DNA of 36,954 bases from Deltaproteobacteria bacterium. GTDB lineage: Bacteria > Desulfobacterota > Desulfobulbia > Desulfobulbales > VMSU01. Below, piece by piece: positions 27,150-36,417 of this stretch (positions are counted from its first letter, which is position 1; every line of letters starts with the position of its first letter). The DNA lies in the NCBI GenBank assembly GCA_021789795.1, contig JAJYJA010000002.1, positions 1-36,954 on the forward strand. The letters run 5' to 3'. Made by a program: the position numbers and the translations under genes. The notes beneath the pieces were generated by a model. The model was given only the letters and a program-made list of their open reading frames with translations, ran no database searches and was not told the DNA's origin.

Positions 27150-27188
27150 CTTGCCGGCCACTAAAGAAACCCTCAACTCGCCGGCAAG
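27150..27188 (-). terminator. Inverted repeat downstream of tRNA-Arg
   Basis: A 9-bp stem (CTTGCCGGC at 27150-27158 and GCCGGCAAG at 27180-27188) with a 21-base loop lies 12 bases beyond the tRNA 3' end. No T tract follows on the minus strand, so termination is uncertain. It could instead be a processing or stability hairpin. Confidence 0.35.
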
Positions 27189-27199
27189 ACCTCTTATTT

Positions 27200-27276
27200 T
27201 GGCGCGCCAGGCAGGGCTCGAACCTGCGACCTACGGCTTAGAAGGCCGTTGCTCTATCCTGCTGAGCTACTGGCGC
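27200..27276 (-). tRNA. tRNA-Arg (anticodon TCT)
   Basis: The 77-nt gene folds into a full cloverleaf. The acceptor stem pairs GCGCCAG with CTGGCGC, the discriminator is G, and the CCA end is encoded. The anticodon stem ACGGC/GCCGT encloses the loop CTTCTAA with anticodon TCT, which reads AGA (and AGG by wobble). The T arm contains GGTTCGAGCCC-type sequence and the D arm AGCTCAGCAGGATAGAGC. A good promoter lies about 50 bp upstream on the same strand. AGA/AGG codons are rare in this GC-rich window, as expected for a minor tRNA. Confidence 0.97.
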
Positions 27277-27324
27277 GGAAGCGCCCACGGACGTTTATGG
27301 TTAATTCAGGTAAACTGAGGTTAC

Positions 27325-27353
27325 GTTATACAGAACAGGTTGACCGATGTCAA
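27325..27353 (-). promoter_or_regulatory. Promoter of tRNA-Arg (sigma70)
   Basis: On the minus strand there is TTGACA (plus 27348-27353), a 17-bp spacer and TATAAC (plus 27325-27330), five of six -10 matches. Transcription would begin about 40 bases before the tRNA 5' end, leaving a leader for RNase P to remove. Confidence 0.75.
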
Positions 27354-27371
27354 CCACCGGGGCAGGCAGCA

Positions 27372-27434
27372 GGGACGCGACAAGACGCACCCTTCCCCGC
27401 CAAGCGAGAGGGGTGACCGGCCTTGTCGCGTCCC
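27372..27434. repeat. Perfect 13-bp inverted repeat between HU and tRNA genes
   Basis: GGGACGCGACAAG (27372-27384) has its exact complement at 27422-27434, 37 bases apart. A smaller CCCC/GGGG pairing lies inside it. It follows the HU gene by about 40 bp. No T run follows on either strand. It may end or stabilise the HU transcript, but this is unproven. Confidence 0.5.
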
Positions 27435-27474
27435 GCGATTAAACGAGACGGGCTGGAAGATCAGGCGTGCAGAG

Positions 27475-27747
27475 TCAGTTTACGGCGTCGGCCAACTGAC
27501 TGCCGGCCTTGAACTTCGCCACCTTCTTGGCGGCGATCTTGATCGACTTGCCGGTCTGGGGATTCCGGCCGGTACGGGCCGCCCGCTCGGAGACGGAGAA
27601 GGTGCCAAAGCCCACCAGGGTGACGGAGTTGCCCTGGGCCAGGCTGCCCTTGACCGCCTCCACGAAGCCCTCCAGCGCCTTCTCGGCGGCCACCTGTGAC
27701 AAGCCCGCCGAGGTTGCCATTGCCTTAACTAATTCTGACTTGTTCAT
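27475..27747 (-). CDS. hup: HU-family DNA-binding protein
   Basis: The product is 90 residues, the normal length for HU/IHF. The ATG at 27747 is chosen over longer frames because AAGGAG lies seven bases before it. MNKSELVKAMATSAGLS starts the dimerisation helices. GFGTFSVSERAARTGRNPQTGKSI is the HU signature with the DNA-minor-groove arm. KVAKFKAGSQLADAV closes the fold. It bends DNA as a dimer and helps organise the nucleoid. HU rather than IHF is favoured by the sequence, but the homodimer state is inferred. A promoter candidate lies at 27830-27858. Confidence 0.95.
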   Translation of the reverse strand: MNKSELVKAMATSAGLSQVAAEKALEGFVEAVKGSLAQGNSVTLVGFGTFSVSERAARTGRNPQTGKSIKIAAKKVAKFKAGSQLADAVN

Positions 27748-27829
27748 CGTTTTCTCCTTTCCCAAAAGATCGTTATGAAGCTGCCCCAATACCACGCCGT
27801 CTAAGGCTTCCCCCCGTGCGGCATAGTAC

Positions 27830-27858
27830 TTCCTACCAGTATCCAAATGGCTTGTCAA
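27830..27858 (-). promoter_or_regulatory. Candidate promoter of the HU gene
   Basis: On the minus strand a perfect TTGACA (plus 27853-27858), a 17-bp spacer and TAGGAA (plus 27830-27835, a weak -10) lie about 85 bp before the HU start, in the gap after the cysteine fusion gene. Confidence 0.4.
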
Positions 27859-27870
27859 CTCTCAGACCAA

Positions 27871-27888
27871 CAAAATCGCCGCCCGGCG
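27871..27888 (-). terminator. Weak candidate terminator of the cysteine fusion gene
   Basis: On the minus strand a short GC-only hairpin (CGCC, loop GGGC, GGCG; plus 27877-27888) is followed by ATTTTG just after the stop of the fusion gene. The stem is only four pairs, so the call is tentative. Confidence 0.3.
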
Positions 27889-27892
27889 CAAG

Positions 27893-30223
27893 TTATCGCC
27901 TCTCGGCCCTGGCCTCCACCTCGGTCCACACCGGCCCCTTGACCGTATCGACCACCGCGATTCCCTGGCGCACCAGTTCGTCACGCACCCCGTCCGCCCG
28001 GGCCCAGTCCTTGGCCAGCCGCGCCTGTTCCCGCTCGGCGATCAACCGGTCGATCTCCGGGGCCAGGGGGCACTCTTGCAGCCTGAGCACCTCGACGACC
28101 TCGTTTACCCGGCCCAGGGCCTCCAGGATATAGGTCTTCTGATCCCGGTCCAACTGGCCCTGACTCAAGACCGGATTCATCCGCTTCACGAAGTCGAACA
28201 GGGCCGCCAGGGCCCGGGAGATGTTCAAGTCGTCGTCCAAGGCGGCGAAGAAACCCTCCTCCATCTCGGTGACGTAGGTGGCCACCTGGGGATGCGGCAG
28301 GCCGAGCGGCAGACAGATCAGCTTGCGGGTGAACTCATCCAGCCGCTTTAGGTTCTTCTGGGCCGCGGTCAGACGTTTGGGCGAGAAATCGATCACCTTC
28401 CGGTAGTGGGTGGAGAGCAAAAAGAACCTGACCTCCCGGCCGGTGTAACCCTGTTGCAACAACTCCCGCAGGGTGACGGCGTTGCCCCGGTGCATCTTCT
28501 TGCCGTCCACCAGCACCATCTCGCTGTGCAGCCAGAAGCGGGAGAGGGGCTTACCGGTGATGGCGCAGGCGATGGCGTTTTCGTTCTCGTGGTGCGGGAA
28601 GATCAGGTTGCAGCCGCTGGTGTGGATGTCCATCGTCTCCCCCAGGTAGTGGAGGGTCATGGCGGCGCACTCCACATGCCAGCCGGGCCGGACGTTACCG
28701 AACTCGCTCTCGAAGAATATCCCCCGCTTCAACTCGGCTAGAGTCGAGCGCTTGAGCAGGGTGAAATCCTGAGGGTTGTCCTTGGCGTAGTCGTCGAGAT
28801 CAACCGTCTTGCCCACCTGGATCTTGCTCAGATCGACCCGTGACAACTTGCCGTACTCGGGGAACTTGGAGATATCGAAGTACACCGAACCGTGCTTGGC
28901 GTAGGCGTAACCCTTCTTTATCAGTTGGGCGCTCAAATCGATCATGGCCTCGACATGCTCGGAGGCCTTGGGATAGCCGGTGGCGGGGCGCACCCCGAGC
29001 TGACCCATGTCCTCGTGGAAGGCGTCGATGTAGAAGCCGGTGAACTCGGAAAGCTCCTGGCCCTGAGCGATGGCGCCGTTGATGGTGTTGTCGTCCAGGT
29101 CGGTAAAGTTCATGAAGAACTTGACCTCCAGACCCCGGGCGGCCAGCACCCGCCGCACCAGATCGGCGAACACGAAACGCCGGCAGTGGCCAAGGTTGGC
29201 GTACTCGTAGGCGGTGGGTCCACAGGCGTAGAAGGTGGCCTCACCCTCCCGCTGGGGGGCGAAGACCTCCTTCTTGCGGGACCAGGTGTTGTAGAACCGC
29301 AAGGCCCGGGACGGCTTGGCCTCGGGCTCGGCGGCGGAGAACAGGGAGGTACTCAGGTATTTCTCCCCCCCGTCCGGGAAGATGACCACGATCACCCCCG
29401 CCTGGATCTGCCGGGCCCTGGTCAGGGCGGCGCACATGGCGGCCCCCGAGCTCATGCCCACCAACAGACCCTCCTTGCGGGCCAGGAGCCGGGCGGTGGC
29501 AAAGGCCTCCTCGTCCGGGACGTTGATGATCTGAAAGACCTTATTCTTGTCGAAAATCCCCGGGCAGTAGGACTCCTTCAGATTCTTCAGGCCCTGAATC
29601 TTGTGGTTCGAAAACGGCTCCATGGCCGTCACCCGCACCTCGGGATGGTGGTCGGCAAAGTACTGGCACAGACCCATCACCGTGCCGGTGGTGCCCAGGG
29701 TGGCGACCACGTCGGTCACCCTCCCCTCGGTCTGCCGCCAGATCTCCGGCCCGGTGTGGTGATAGTGGGCCCGCCAGTTGGCCTCGTTGTTAAACTGGTC
29801 GGTCAAAAAATAGCGGTCCGGGTGCTGCCGGGCCAGGGCGTAGGCCTGCTCGATGGCCCCGTCGGTACCCTTCTTGGCTGGGGTGAGCAGGATCTCGGCC
29901 CCGAAGGCGGTCATGATCTGGCGGCGTTCGACGCTCGCCGACTCGGGCATGATGAGCTGGCAGCGGTAGCCCTTGACCGCGCAGACCATGGCCAGTCCGA
30001 TGCCGGTGTTGCCGCTGGTGGCCTCCAGCACCGTCTTGTCCGGGGTCAGCTCCCCGGACTGCTCCGCCGCCTCGATCATCGACAGGGCGATGCGCTCCTT
30101 GACCGAACCGGCGGGGTTGAAGGACTCCACCTTGGCGTAGATGGTCACCCCAGGATAGGGGTTGAGCCGCTGGATCGGAACGATGGGGGTGTTGCCGATA
30201 TAGTCGAGGATGGTCTTCTTCAT
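27893..30223 (-). CDS. Fusion of CysM-type cysteine synthase and cysteinyl-tRNA synthetase
   Basis: The 776-residue chain joins two enzymes. Residues 1 to about 297 are a PLP-dependent cysteine synthase: Lys42 in NPAGSVKERI, SGNTGIGLA near 70-78, and GTTGT at 177-181, the CysM form whose E. coli relative can use thiosulfate. Residues about 305-776 are a cysteinyl-tRNA synthetase with the zinc ligands in place (Cys334, GWHVEC 514-519, PHHENE 543-548) and a normal C-terminal tRNA-binding segment (AERE, DWARADGVRDEL). Two catalytic signatures are altered: HIGH reads NLGH (343-346) and KMSKS is shortened to KMHRGN (576-581). GGGxDL also reads SGCNL. It may make cysteine and load it on tRNA in one protein. 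No ribosome binding site is visible, and a terminator ends eight bases upstream of the start. Confidence 0.9.
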   Translation of the reverse strand: MKKTILDYIGNTPIVPIQRLNPYPGVTIYAKVESFNPAGSVKERIALSMIEAAEQSGELTPDKTVLEATSGNTGIGLAMVCAVKGYRCQLIMPESASVERRQIMTAFGAEILLTPAKKGTDGAIEQAYALARQHPDRYFLTDQFNNEANWRAHYHHTGPEIWRQTEGRVTDVVATLGTTGTVMGLCQYFADHHPEVRVTAMEPFSNHKIQGLKNLKESYCPGIFDKNKVFQIINVPDEEAFATARLLARKEGLLVGMSSGAAMCAALTRARQIQAGVIVVIFPDGGEKYLSTSLFSAAEPEAKPSRALRFYNTWSRKKEVFAPQREGEATFYACGPTAYEYANLGHCRRFVFADLVRRVLAARGLEVKFFMNFTDLDDNTINGAIAQGQELSEFTGFYIDAFHEDMGQLGVRPATGYPKASEHVEAMIDLSAQLIKKGYAYAKHGSVYFDISKFPEYGKLSRVDLSKIQVGKTVDLDDYAKDNPQDFTLLKRSTLAELKRGIFFESEFGNVRPGWHVECAAMTLHYLGETMDIHTSGCNLIFPHHENENAIACAITGKPLSRFWLHSEMVLVDGKKMHRGNAVTLRELLQQGYTGREVRFFLLSTHYRKVIDFSPKRLTAAQKNLKRLDEFTRKLICLPLGLPHPQVATYVTEMEEGFFAALDDDLNISRALAALFDFVKRMNPVLSQGQLDRDQKTYILEALGRVNEVVEVLRLQECPLAPEIDRLIAEREQARLAKDWARADGVRDELVRQGIAVVDTVKGPVWTEVEARAERR

Positions 30224-30230
30224 GGAAACT

Positions 30231-30266
30231 AAAAAAGGGCAAGCGTCCGCACACGAACGCCTGCCC
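30231..30266 (-). terminator. Rho-independent terminator of the dsr operon
   Basis: On the minus strand a 10-bp stem with one mismatch (GGGCAGGCGT with ACGCTTGCCC; plus 30237-30266) is followed by six T (plus 30231-30236). It begins 27 bases after the dsrP stop and ends just eight bases before the ATG of the cysteine fusion gene. Confidence 0.88.
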
Positions 30267-30292
30267 CTGCTCTTAGTCGGAAATGAGCTAAC

Positions 30293-31447
30293 TTAAGCCT
30301 CTTTGGCCTGCACCGAGATGGCGATCTTGTAGAGAATCGTCAGAATCAAGGCCCCGGCGGCCCAGACCGCCAGGCTGATGCCGATCTCGATCACCGTCGG
30401 GTAGTATTCGGTCACCCGGTCGAAGGGGTTGGGCACGAAGCCGCCCAGCACCATACCCACACCCTTGTCGATCCACAGGGAGAGGAAGAGCATGGCGCAG
30501 CTCAAGGCGAAGGTGCCCTCGTTGCGCTTGATCTGCGGGAAGAGCAGCATGGTGGTGGCGATCAGGCCGATGGTCAAAGAAAACCGCATCGGCAGCACCA
30601 GGTTGTTGTGGCCATCCAGGCCCCAGAACAGGTAGTCCAGGGTGTGCATGTGGCCGGGGATGCGGCTGTAGTAGGCGACGAAGAATTCCAACCCCAGGAA
30701 GAAGAAGTTGGCCAGGGCGGCGTAGGTGATGATGGTGCCGAGCTTCTGAAAGGCCTTATCCCCGGCGTCGAAATTGGCCACTCGCTTCAAGACCATGGCG
30801 ATCAGCACCAGCAGGCTAGGCCCGGCGGCGAAGGCCGAGGCCAGGAAGCGGGGGGCGAGGATGGCGGTCAGCCAGAAGTGGCGGCCCGGCAGACCGCAGT
30901 ACAGGAAGGCGGTAACGGTATGGATACTGAAGGCCCAGGGGATGGAGAGGTAGATAAAGGGCTTGACCCAGTGGGGATAGTGCACCCCCTTGTTGTGGGA
31001 GTTGAGGATCACCCAGCCGCAGATGGCGTTTAGAAACAGGTAGCCGTTCAAGACGATCATGTCCCAAAAGAGCATGGAGTGAGGGGTCGGGTGCAGGAGG
31101 ACGTTCATGATCCGCATCGGCTGGCCGAGATCGGCGGTGATGAACATGATGCACATGGCCACCGCGGCGATGGCCATGAACTCACCCAGGATGGTGATCT
31201 TGCCAAAGGCCTTGAAGTCGTGGATGTAATAGGGCAGCACCAGCATCACGCCCCCGGCGGCCACCCCGACCATGAAGGTGAACTGGGCGATATAGATGCC
31301 CCACGACACGTCCCGGCTCATGCCGGTGGCGCCAAGACCGTAATTAAACTGATAGAGGTAGAACAGCCCGCCGATGGTGATCACCCCCAGCAGGAAGAAA
31401 ATCCAGGCCCAATACTTGTTGCTTCCTACGAGCGCCTTCTCTAGCAT
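30293..31447 (-). CDS. dsrP: DsrP: NrfD-type quinone-interacting membrane subunit
   Basis: This 384-residue integral membrane protein of the NrfD/PsrC family has about ten helices. The first is at about 13-33 (YWAWIFFLLGVITIGGLFYLYQ). ISVQAKEA ends the chain in the cytoplasm. DsrP is thought to exchange electrons with the menaquinone pool and pass them to the DsrO iron-sulfur protein and the DsrJ cytochrome on the periplasmic side. AAGGTG lies before the ATG. It is the last gene of dsrMKJOP, nine bases after dsrO, and is followed by a strong terminator. Confidence 0.95.
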   Translation of the reverse strand: MLEKALVGSNKYWAWIFFLLGVITIGGLFYLYQFNYGLGATGMSRDVSWGIYIAQFTFMVGVAAGGVMLVLPYYIHDFKAFGKITILGEFMAIAAVAMCIMFITADLGQPMRIMNVLLHPTPHSMLFWDMIVLNGYLFLNAICGWVILNSHNKGVHYPHWVKPFIYLSIPWAFSIHTVTAFLYCGLPGRHFWLTAILAPRFLASAFAAGPSLLVLIAMVLKRVANFDAGDKAFQKLGTIITYAALANFFFLGLEFFVAYYSRIPGHMHTLDYLFWGLDGHNNLVLPMRFSLTIGLIATTMLLFPQIKRNEGTFALSCAMLFLSLWIDKGVGMVLGGFVPNPFDRVTEYYPTVIEIGISLAVWAAGALILTILYKIAISVQAKEA

Positions 31448-31456
31448 ATCGTCACC

Positions 31457-32320
31457 TTAAATGATGTAGAACACGGAAGGTTTTGTCCCGGCCGCCGAAT
31501 TACGCTGGATGGTAAAGTTGGCGTTCAATACCTTGGCGATCTCGGAGTTGGGGTCGTTGATGTTGCCGAAGACCATGGCCTTGGTATCGCCGGTGGCCTC
31601 GACGCAGGCCGGCGGCTTGCCGACCGCCAGCCGTTCCGGGCAGAAGTTACACTTCTCGACCACGCCCCGCATCCGGGTGGGATAGTTGGGATTCAGGCCG
31701 TGCTTGAAGAACTTGTAGTTGCCGTTGGCGTACTGCTCCCGGGGATTGCGCCAGTTGAAGCTGCGGGCCCCGTACGGACAGGCGGCCATGCAGAAGCGGC
31801 AGCCGATGCAGCGGTGGAAGTCCATAATCACCACCCCCTTGTCGTTCTTGAAGGTCGCCTGGGTGGGGCAGGCCCGCACGCAGGGCGGGTTGGCGCAGTG
31901 ATTACAGGTGAGTAGCACCGGCAGGTCGTTTAGCCCGGCGTTACGCTTGTACTGGCTGGCGTCCGGGAAGCTGTGCTCGTAGTCGTCAACCCATATCCAC
32001 TTGATCTCATCCTTGGGGTTGCCGTAGTCCGGGACGTTGTGCTCGTAGTGGCAGGCATTGATGCACTTCTCGGCCAGACCCTTGTTGGCGGCGAACTTGG
32101 GGATGTCGATCACCATGCCGTACTGAAAGGCGGTCTCCGCCTCCTGGTGGCCGCCCTGCTCGGGGGCGCCATGCCCGGCCGCCGTCTCCCCCCCGCCAGC
32201 CCCCTCTTCCGAGGCCAAGGCGTTACCCTTGAGCAGCTGGGTGAAGGCTGACGAGGCCCCCAGGCCAGCGACAGCGGAGAGGCCGGCGATCTTTAGGAAA
32301 TTTCTTCTCTTAACATCCAT
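31457..32320 (-). CDS. dsrO: DsrO: periplasmic iron-sulfur protein
   Basis: The product is 287 residues from the ATG at 32320, which has AGGAGG upstream and overlaps the dsrJ stop by one base (TAATG). A twin-arginine signal (RRNFLKIAGLSAV) directs export in folded form. Ferredoxin-type clusters are carried by CNHCANPPCVRACP, CIGCRFCMAACP and CNFC with a later Cys, plus an earlier Cys-His segment (CINACHYEHN). The protein resembles the beta subunits of molybdopterin oxidoreductases. It connects DsrJ and DsrP in the periplasmic face of the complex. Confidence 0.95.
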   Translation of the reverse strand: MDVKRRNFLKIAGLSAVAGLGASSAFTQLLKGNALASEEGAGGGETAAGHGAPEQGGHQEAETAFQYGMVIDIPKFAANKGLAEKCINACHYEHNVPDYGNPKDEIKWIWVDDYEHSFPDASQYKRNAGLNDLPVLLTCNHCANPPCVRACPTQATFKNDKGVVIMDFHRCIGCRFCMAACPYGARSFNWRNPREQYANGNYKFFKHGLNPNYPTRMRGVVEKCNFCPERLAVGKPPACVEATGDTKAMVFGNINDPNSEIAKVLNANFTIQRNSAAGTKPSVFYII

Positions 32321-32700
32321 TAGTTTGCCTCCTTCTTCGGCTGGAAATGACAATCCCAACAAAAAGGATCAACCGAGGCGTAGGTGTGACACTCGTCACA
32401 GAATTTCTTCCGGTCCGGATGGCACTTCATGCAGCCCATCTGCAGGCTCTTGGCATAGGGCTTACCCTCGACATCGATCAGCTTCCGCTTCTCCTCCCGC
32501 ACCACCTCGTTGCGCCAGTTGTCGAGCAACACCATGTGCGAGGTCCGCATGTAGGCGATGTCGGCGACGCATTTCTTGCTCAAGGTGGGCTTTTCCAGCT
32601 TGGGCACATGCTGGGCGTGCACCAGGTCGTACCACACAGGGAAGGTTACGATCGCGACAAAAATAGCCAGTCCGGTCAGTACTTTTCCTTTATCATACAT
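32320..32700 (-). CDS. dsrJ: DsrJ: triheme cytochrome c
   Basis: The product is 126 residues from the ATG at 32700, chosen because GGAAGG lies nine bases upstream; an ATG at 32706 that overlaps the dsrK stop is possible. An uncleaved signal anchor (about 6-24) is followed by three haem c sites: CMKCH (90-94), CDECH (101-105) and CWDCH (114-118). Cys44 in SKKCVAD corresponds to the conserved Cys thought to ligate one of the haems in the family. It is the periplasmic electron carrier of the Dsr membrane complex. Confidence 0.95.
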   Translation of the reverse strand: MYDKGKVLTGLAIFVAIVTFPVWYDLVHAQHVPKLEKPTLSKKCVADIAYMRTSHMVLLDNWRNEVVREEKRKLIDVEGKPYAKSLQMGCMKCHPDRKKFCDECHTYASVDPFCWDCHFQPKKEAN

Positions 32701-32705
32701 TGGCA

Positions 32706-34349
<1,644 letters not shown>

Positions 34350-34397
34350 TGTCAATATCCTTACGTGCTGAAGTTTCCTTCTTGCTTCGGGCTTCCG

Positions 34398-35417
34398 TTA
34401 TTCAGCGGCCGGGGTTTCTGCCGGCAACTCCTTATCCACCGGGATCCCGGCCTCGACCATGAACTCCCTAAACTCGTCCTCGTAGGAGGCATAGGAGTGC
34501 GGCTTGAGGTTCGGGTCGTTCCAGGGGTTGATGTGGCGCACCATGCGGCTGTTGTTGGCCAGATTCCGGGTCGGGCTCATGAATACCCCGCCCATATGCA
34601 TCAGCTTGCTGAACGGAAAATAGACCAAGAGGGTGCAGACCAGGAAGAGGTGGACGTAGAAGACCGTGCCCAGATCGCCCACGATCACCGGCTTGAAGGT
34701 GGCCAGGCCCACCGCCAGCTGCTTGATGTTGACCACGTCCGCCCGAGTGAGGTAACGCATGGTCATCCCGCTCAAGGCGATGGCCAGGATCAGGAACAGG
34801 GGGAAATAGTCGGCGGGCAGGGAGATGTAGCGGACGTTGGTGAGCAGCAGCCGGCGCAGGAGAAGCAGGGTAATCGCCCCCACGATCACCAGGTCGGACT
34901 GGTAGAGATGGGGCAGGCCGATCTGCAAGAAGCCATCAAAGAACTCCAGGATCTTGACAAAGAAGGGAATGGGGTCGGCAAACAGCCGGATGTGCCTCAG
35001 CACGATCACCAGGAAGGCGTAATGAAAGAGCAGGCCAAACAACCACAGGTACTTGCTGGAGCCGTAACGCAGCTTGGGGCCGTCATAGACGTCGGCCTGG
35101 GTGTTGCGGAACAGGGAGCGGAACAAGAAGACCTCCAGGAACATCCTCACCGTCACCCCGAAGGAGGTGGAGGGGTTGTCGAAGCAGGCCTGTTCGATCC
35201 AGGGCAGGGAGTTGGCCTGGCCGCAGGTGGTGGGGATGCGGAACGGCACCGGCGACTTGGCCCAGCCCACCACCTTGTTGATAAAGCCGCCCAGAAAGAT
35301 CAGGATGGCCAGGTAGGGGAAGACGATGCCAAACAGGGGCTCCATCCCAGCCCGGGAGCCGATGGTGGCGATGACGATCAGACCAAGGACGGCGACGAAG
35401 GGATACAGGATTTTCAT
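34398..35417 (-). CDS. dsrM: DsrM: membrane cytochrome b subunit
   Basis: This 339-residue membrane protein is related to NarI/HdrE cytochromes b. Helices are visible near 5-25, 28-48, 123-143, 170-190, 203-223 and 245-270. His residues within the helices (FHYAFLVIVLRHIRLF, VHLFLVCTLLVYFPFSKLMHMGG) should ligate two haems b. It accepts electrons from menaquinol and passes them to DsrK. A GAGG ribosome site precedes the start. The 130-bp gap upstream has only a short hairpin (35494-35512). Confidence 0.95.
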   Translation of the reverse strand: MKILYPFVAVLGLIVIATIGSRAGMEPLFGIVFPYLAILIFLGGFINKVVGWAKSPVPFRIPTTCGQANSLPWIEQACFDNPSTSFGVTVRMFLEVFLFRSLFRNTQADVYDGPKLRYGSSKYLWLFGLLFHYAFLVIVLRHIRLFADPIPFFVKILEFFDGFLQIGLPHLYQSDLVIVGAITLLLLRRLLLTNVRYISLPADYFPLFLILAIALSGMTMRYLTRADVVNIKQLAVGLATFKPVIVGDLGTVFYVHLFLVCTLLVYFPFSKLMHMGGVFMSPTRNLANNSRMVRHINPWNDPNLKPHSYASYEDEFREFMVEAGIPVDKELPAETPAAE

Positions 35418-35547
35418 TTACTACGACCTCGCTTCATGTTGAGTTGACCAACTAGCCGTTGTAGGAAAATAACGCCAACGAAAGCCTCACGACGACGGCA
35501 CAAGAAGCCGTCCAGGCAAGTATGTACTGGTTATTTCTGAACGGCTC

Positions 35548-36102
35548 CTAACAGTCCCGGATAACTTTCAGCTCGACCCTCTCGGCCTGGCTGTCGCCGC
35601 CCAGTGCCGACGACGGGCAGCGCCCGGCGGCCAAGATGTGGTTGCCCTTCTTGTATTCGCTCAGTTTCACCTCGTGCAACAGCTCCCGGTCTTCCACATA
35701 CAGGTCGAAGAGCTTCAAGGCCAGGCGGTCGATCTTGGCGGCCAACTCGGACCACTCTTGGCCGGCGGCCAGCAGGGTCTCCCAGCCCAGTTGCTCGACC
35801 AATACCGGTTTCAGCTGGAAGACAAAGCCCACCGCCTGCGAGGGGGTGAAGGTCTGCACCGAGCGCAGCTTGATGAACTGGGCCAGCTCCGCCGGCATCT
35901 CGCCCGCCGGGGCATCCCCCACCAGTTGCTCGTAGATCGCCGTAAGCCCGGTCTTGGCGGCAAATCCCAAGGGGTTGGCGAAACGGTCCTTCTGGCGCTT
36001 GAAGAAGCTGGCCCCGTCGGCGGAGTAGCTGGCCAGCACCGCCTCGATCCACCGCGCAACGATTTTCGACTTTTTCTCCGCCAGCTTGTCCTGAAAGCTC
36101 AT
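35548..36102 (-). CDS. Stand-alone RsbRD-type N-terminal domain protein upstream of dsrM
   Basis: This 184-residue cytoplasmic protein begins MSFQDKLAEKKSKIVARWIEAVLASY, the helical pattern of the RsbT co-antagonist RsbRD N-terminal domain, and has no STAS or other partner domain. The middle (PAELAQFIKLRSVQTFTPSQAVGFVFQLK) matches that family. The last 35 residues contain two Cys (GRCPSS and terminal DC). AAGAAGGTGG precedes the ATG. Similar proteins are commonly encoded directly before dsrMKJOP in sulfate reducers. The role is unknown, and a sensory or assembly function for the complex is a guess. Confidence 0.8.
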   Translation of the reverse strand: MSFQDKLAEKKSKIVARWIEAVLASYSADGASFFKRQKDRFANPLGFAAKTGLTAIYEQLVGDAPAGEMPAELAQFIKLRSVQTFTPSQAVGFVFQLKPVLVEQLGWETLLAAGQEWSELAAKIDRLALKLFDLYVEDRELLHEVKLSEYKKGNHILAAGRCPSSALGGDSQAERVELKVIRDC

Positions 36103-36216
36103 ATCGGTAGAACCACCTTCTTTTACTAATTAATTCACACCTTAACAAGATGCGGGTGAATCCTCATTCATCAAAGTGGGTTCAGGGTTATCATGTTTCT
36201 TTTAATTTTTCAACAT

Positions 36217-36254
36217 AAAAAAAGGCTACCCGGCAATAACCCGCCGGGATAGCC
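36217..36254 (-). terminator. Intrinsic terminator with no visible gene upstream
   Basis: On the minus strand a stem of 11 pairs with one bulged base (GGCTA[T]CCCGGC pairing with GCCGGGTAGCC; plus 36224-36254) is followed by seven T (plus 36217-36223). It would end a leftward transcript, but the only sequence to its right is the arsR promoter region and arsR on the opposite strand. Nothing recognisable lies between it and the arsR promoter. Confidence 0.8.
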
Positions 36255-36382
36255 GATTCACCGCCAGCGACGGGAGTCTTAAGCCTATCGCCAAGGTGCG
36301 GAACCCACCGGTCGTGAGATACGTGGCCGCCTCCTGGCCGCCCCCGCCGCTCACCGGGCAAAATGCCGCTTGCGATCCGCGC

Positions 36383-36410
36383 TTGACATATCCTTTTATC
36401 CGGATATAAT
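36383..36410 (+). promoter_or_regulatory. Promoter and likely operator of the arsenic operon
   Basis: A perfect TTGACA (36383-36388), a 16-bp spacer and a perfect TATAAT (36405-36410) lie directly before arsR. The spacer contains ATATCC, then GGATAT, forming an inverted repeat with a TATCCGGATA core, a plausible ArsR site. The expected start of transcription (about 36417) coincides with the arsR ATG, so the message may be leaderless. GCTTGACAT occurs at 36381 and again at 36411, thirty bases apart. Confidence 0.8.
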
Positions 36411-36417
36411 GCTTGAC

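Noticed and set aside
35494..35512. Six-base hairpin between the RsbRD-like gene and dsrM as a terminator
   Set aside because: The stem is short and no T tract follows, so I left it as a comment only.
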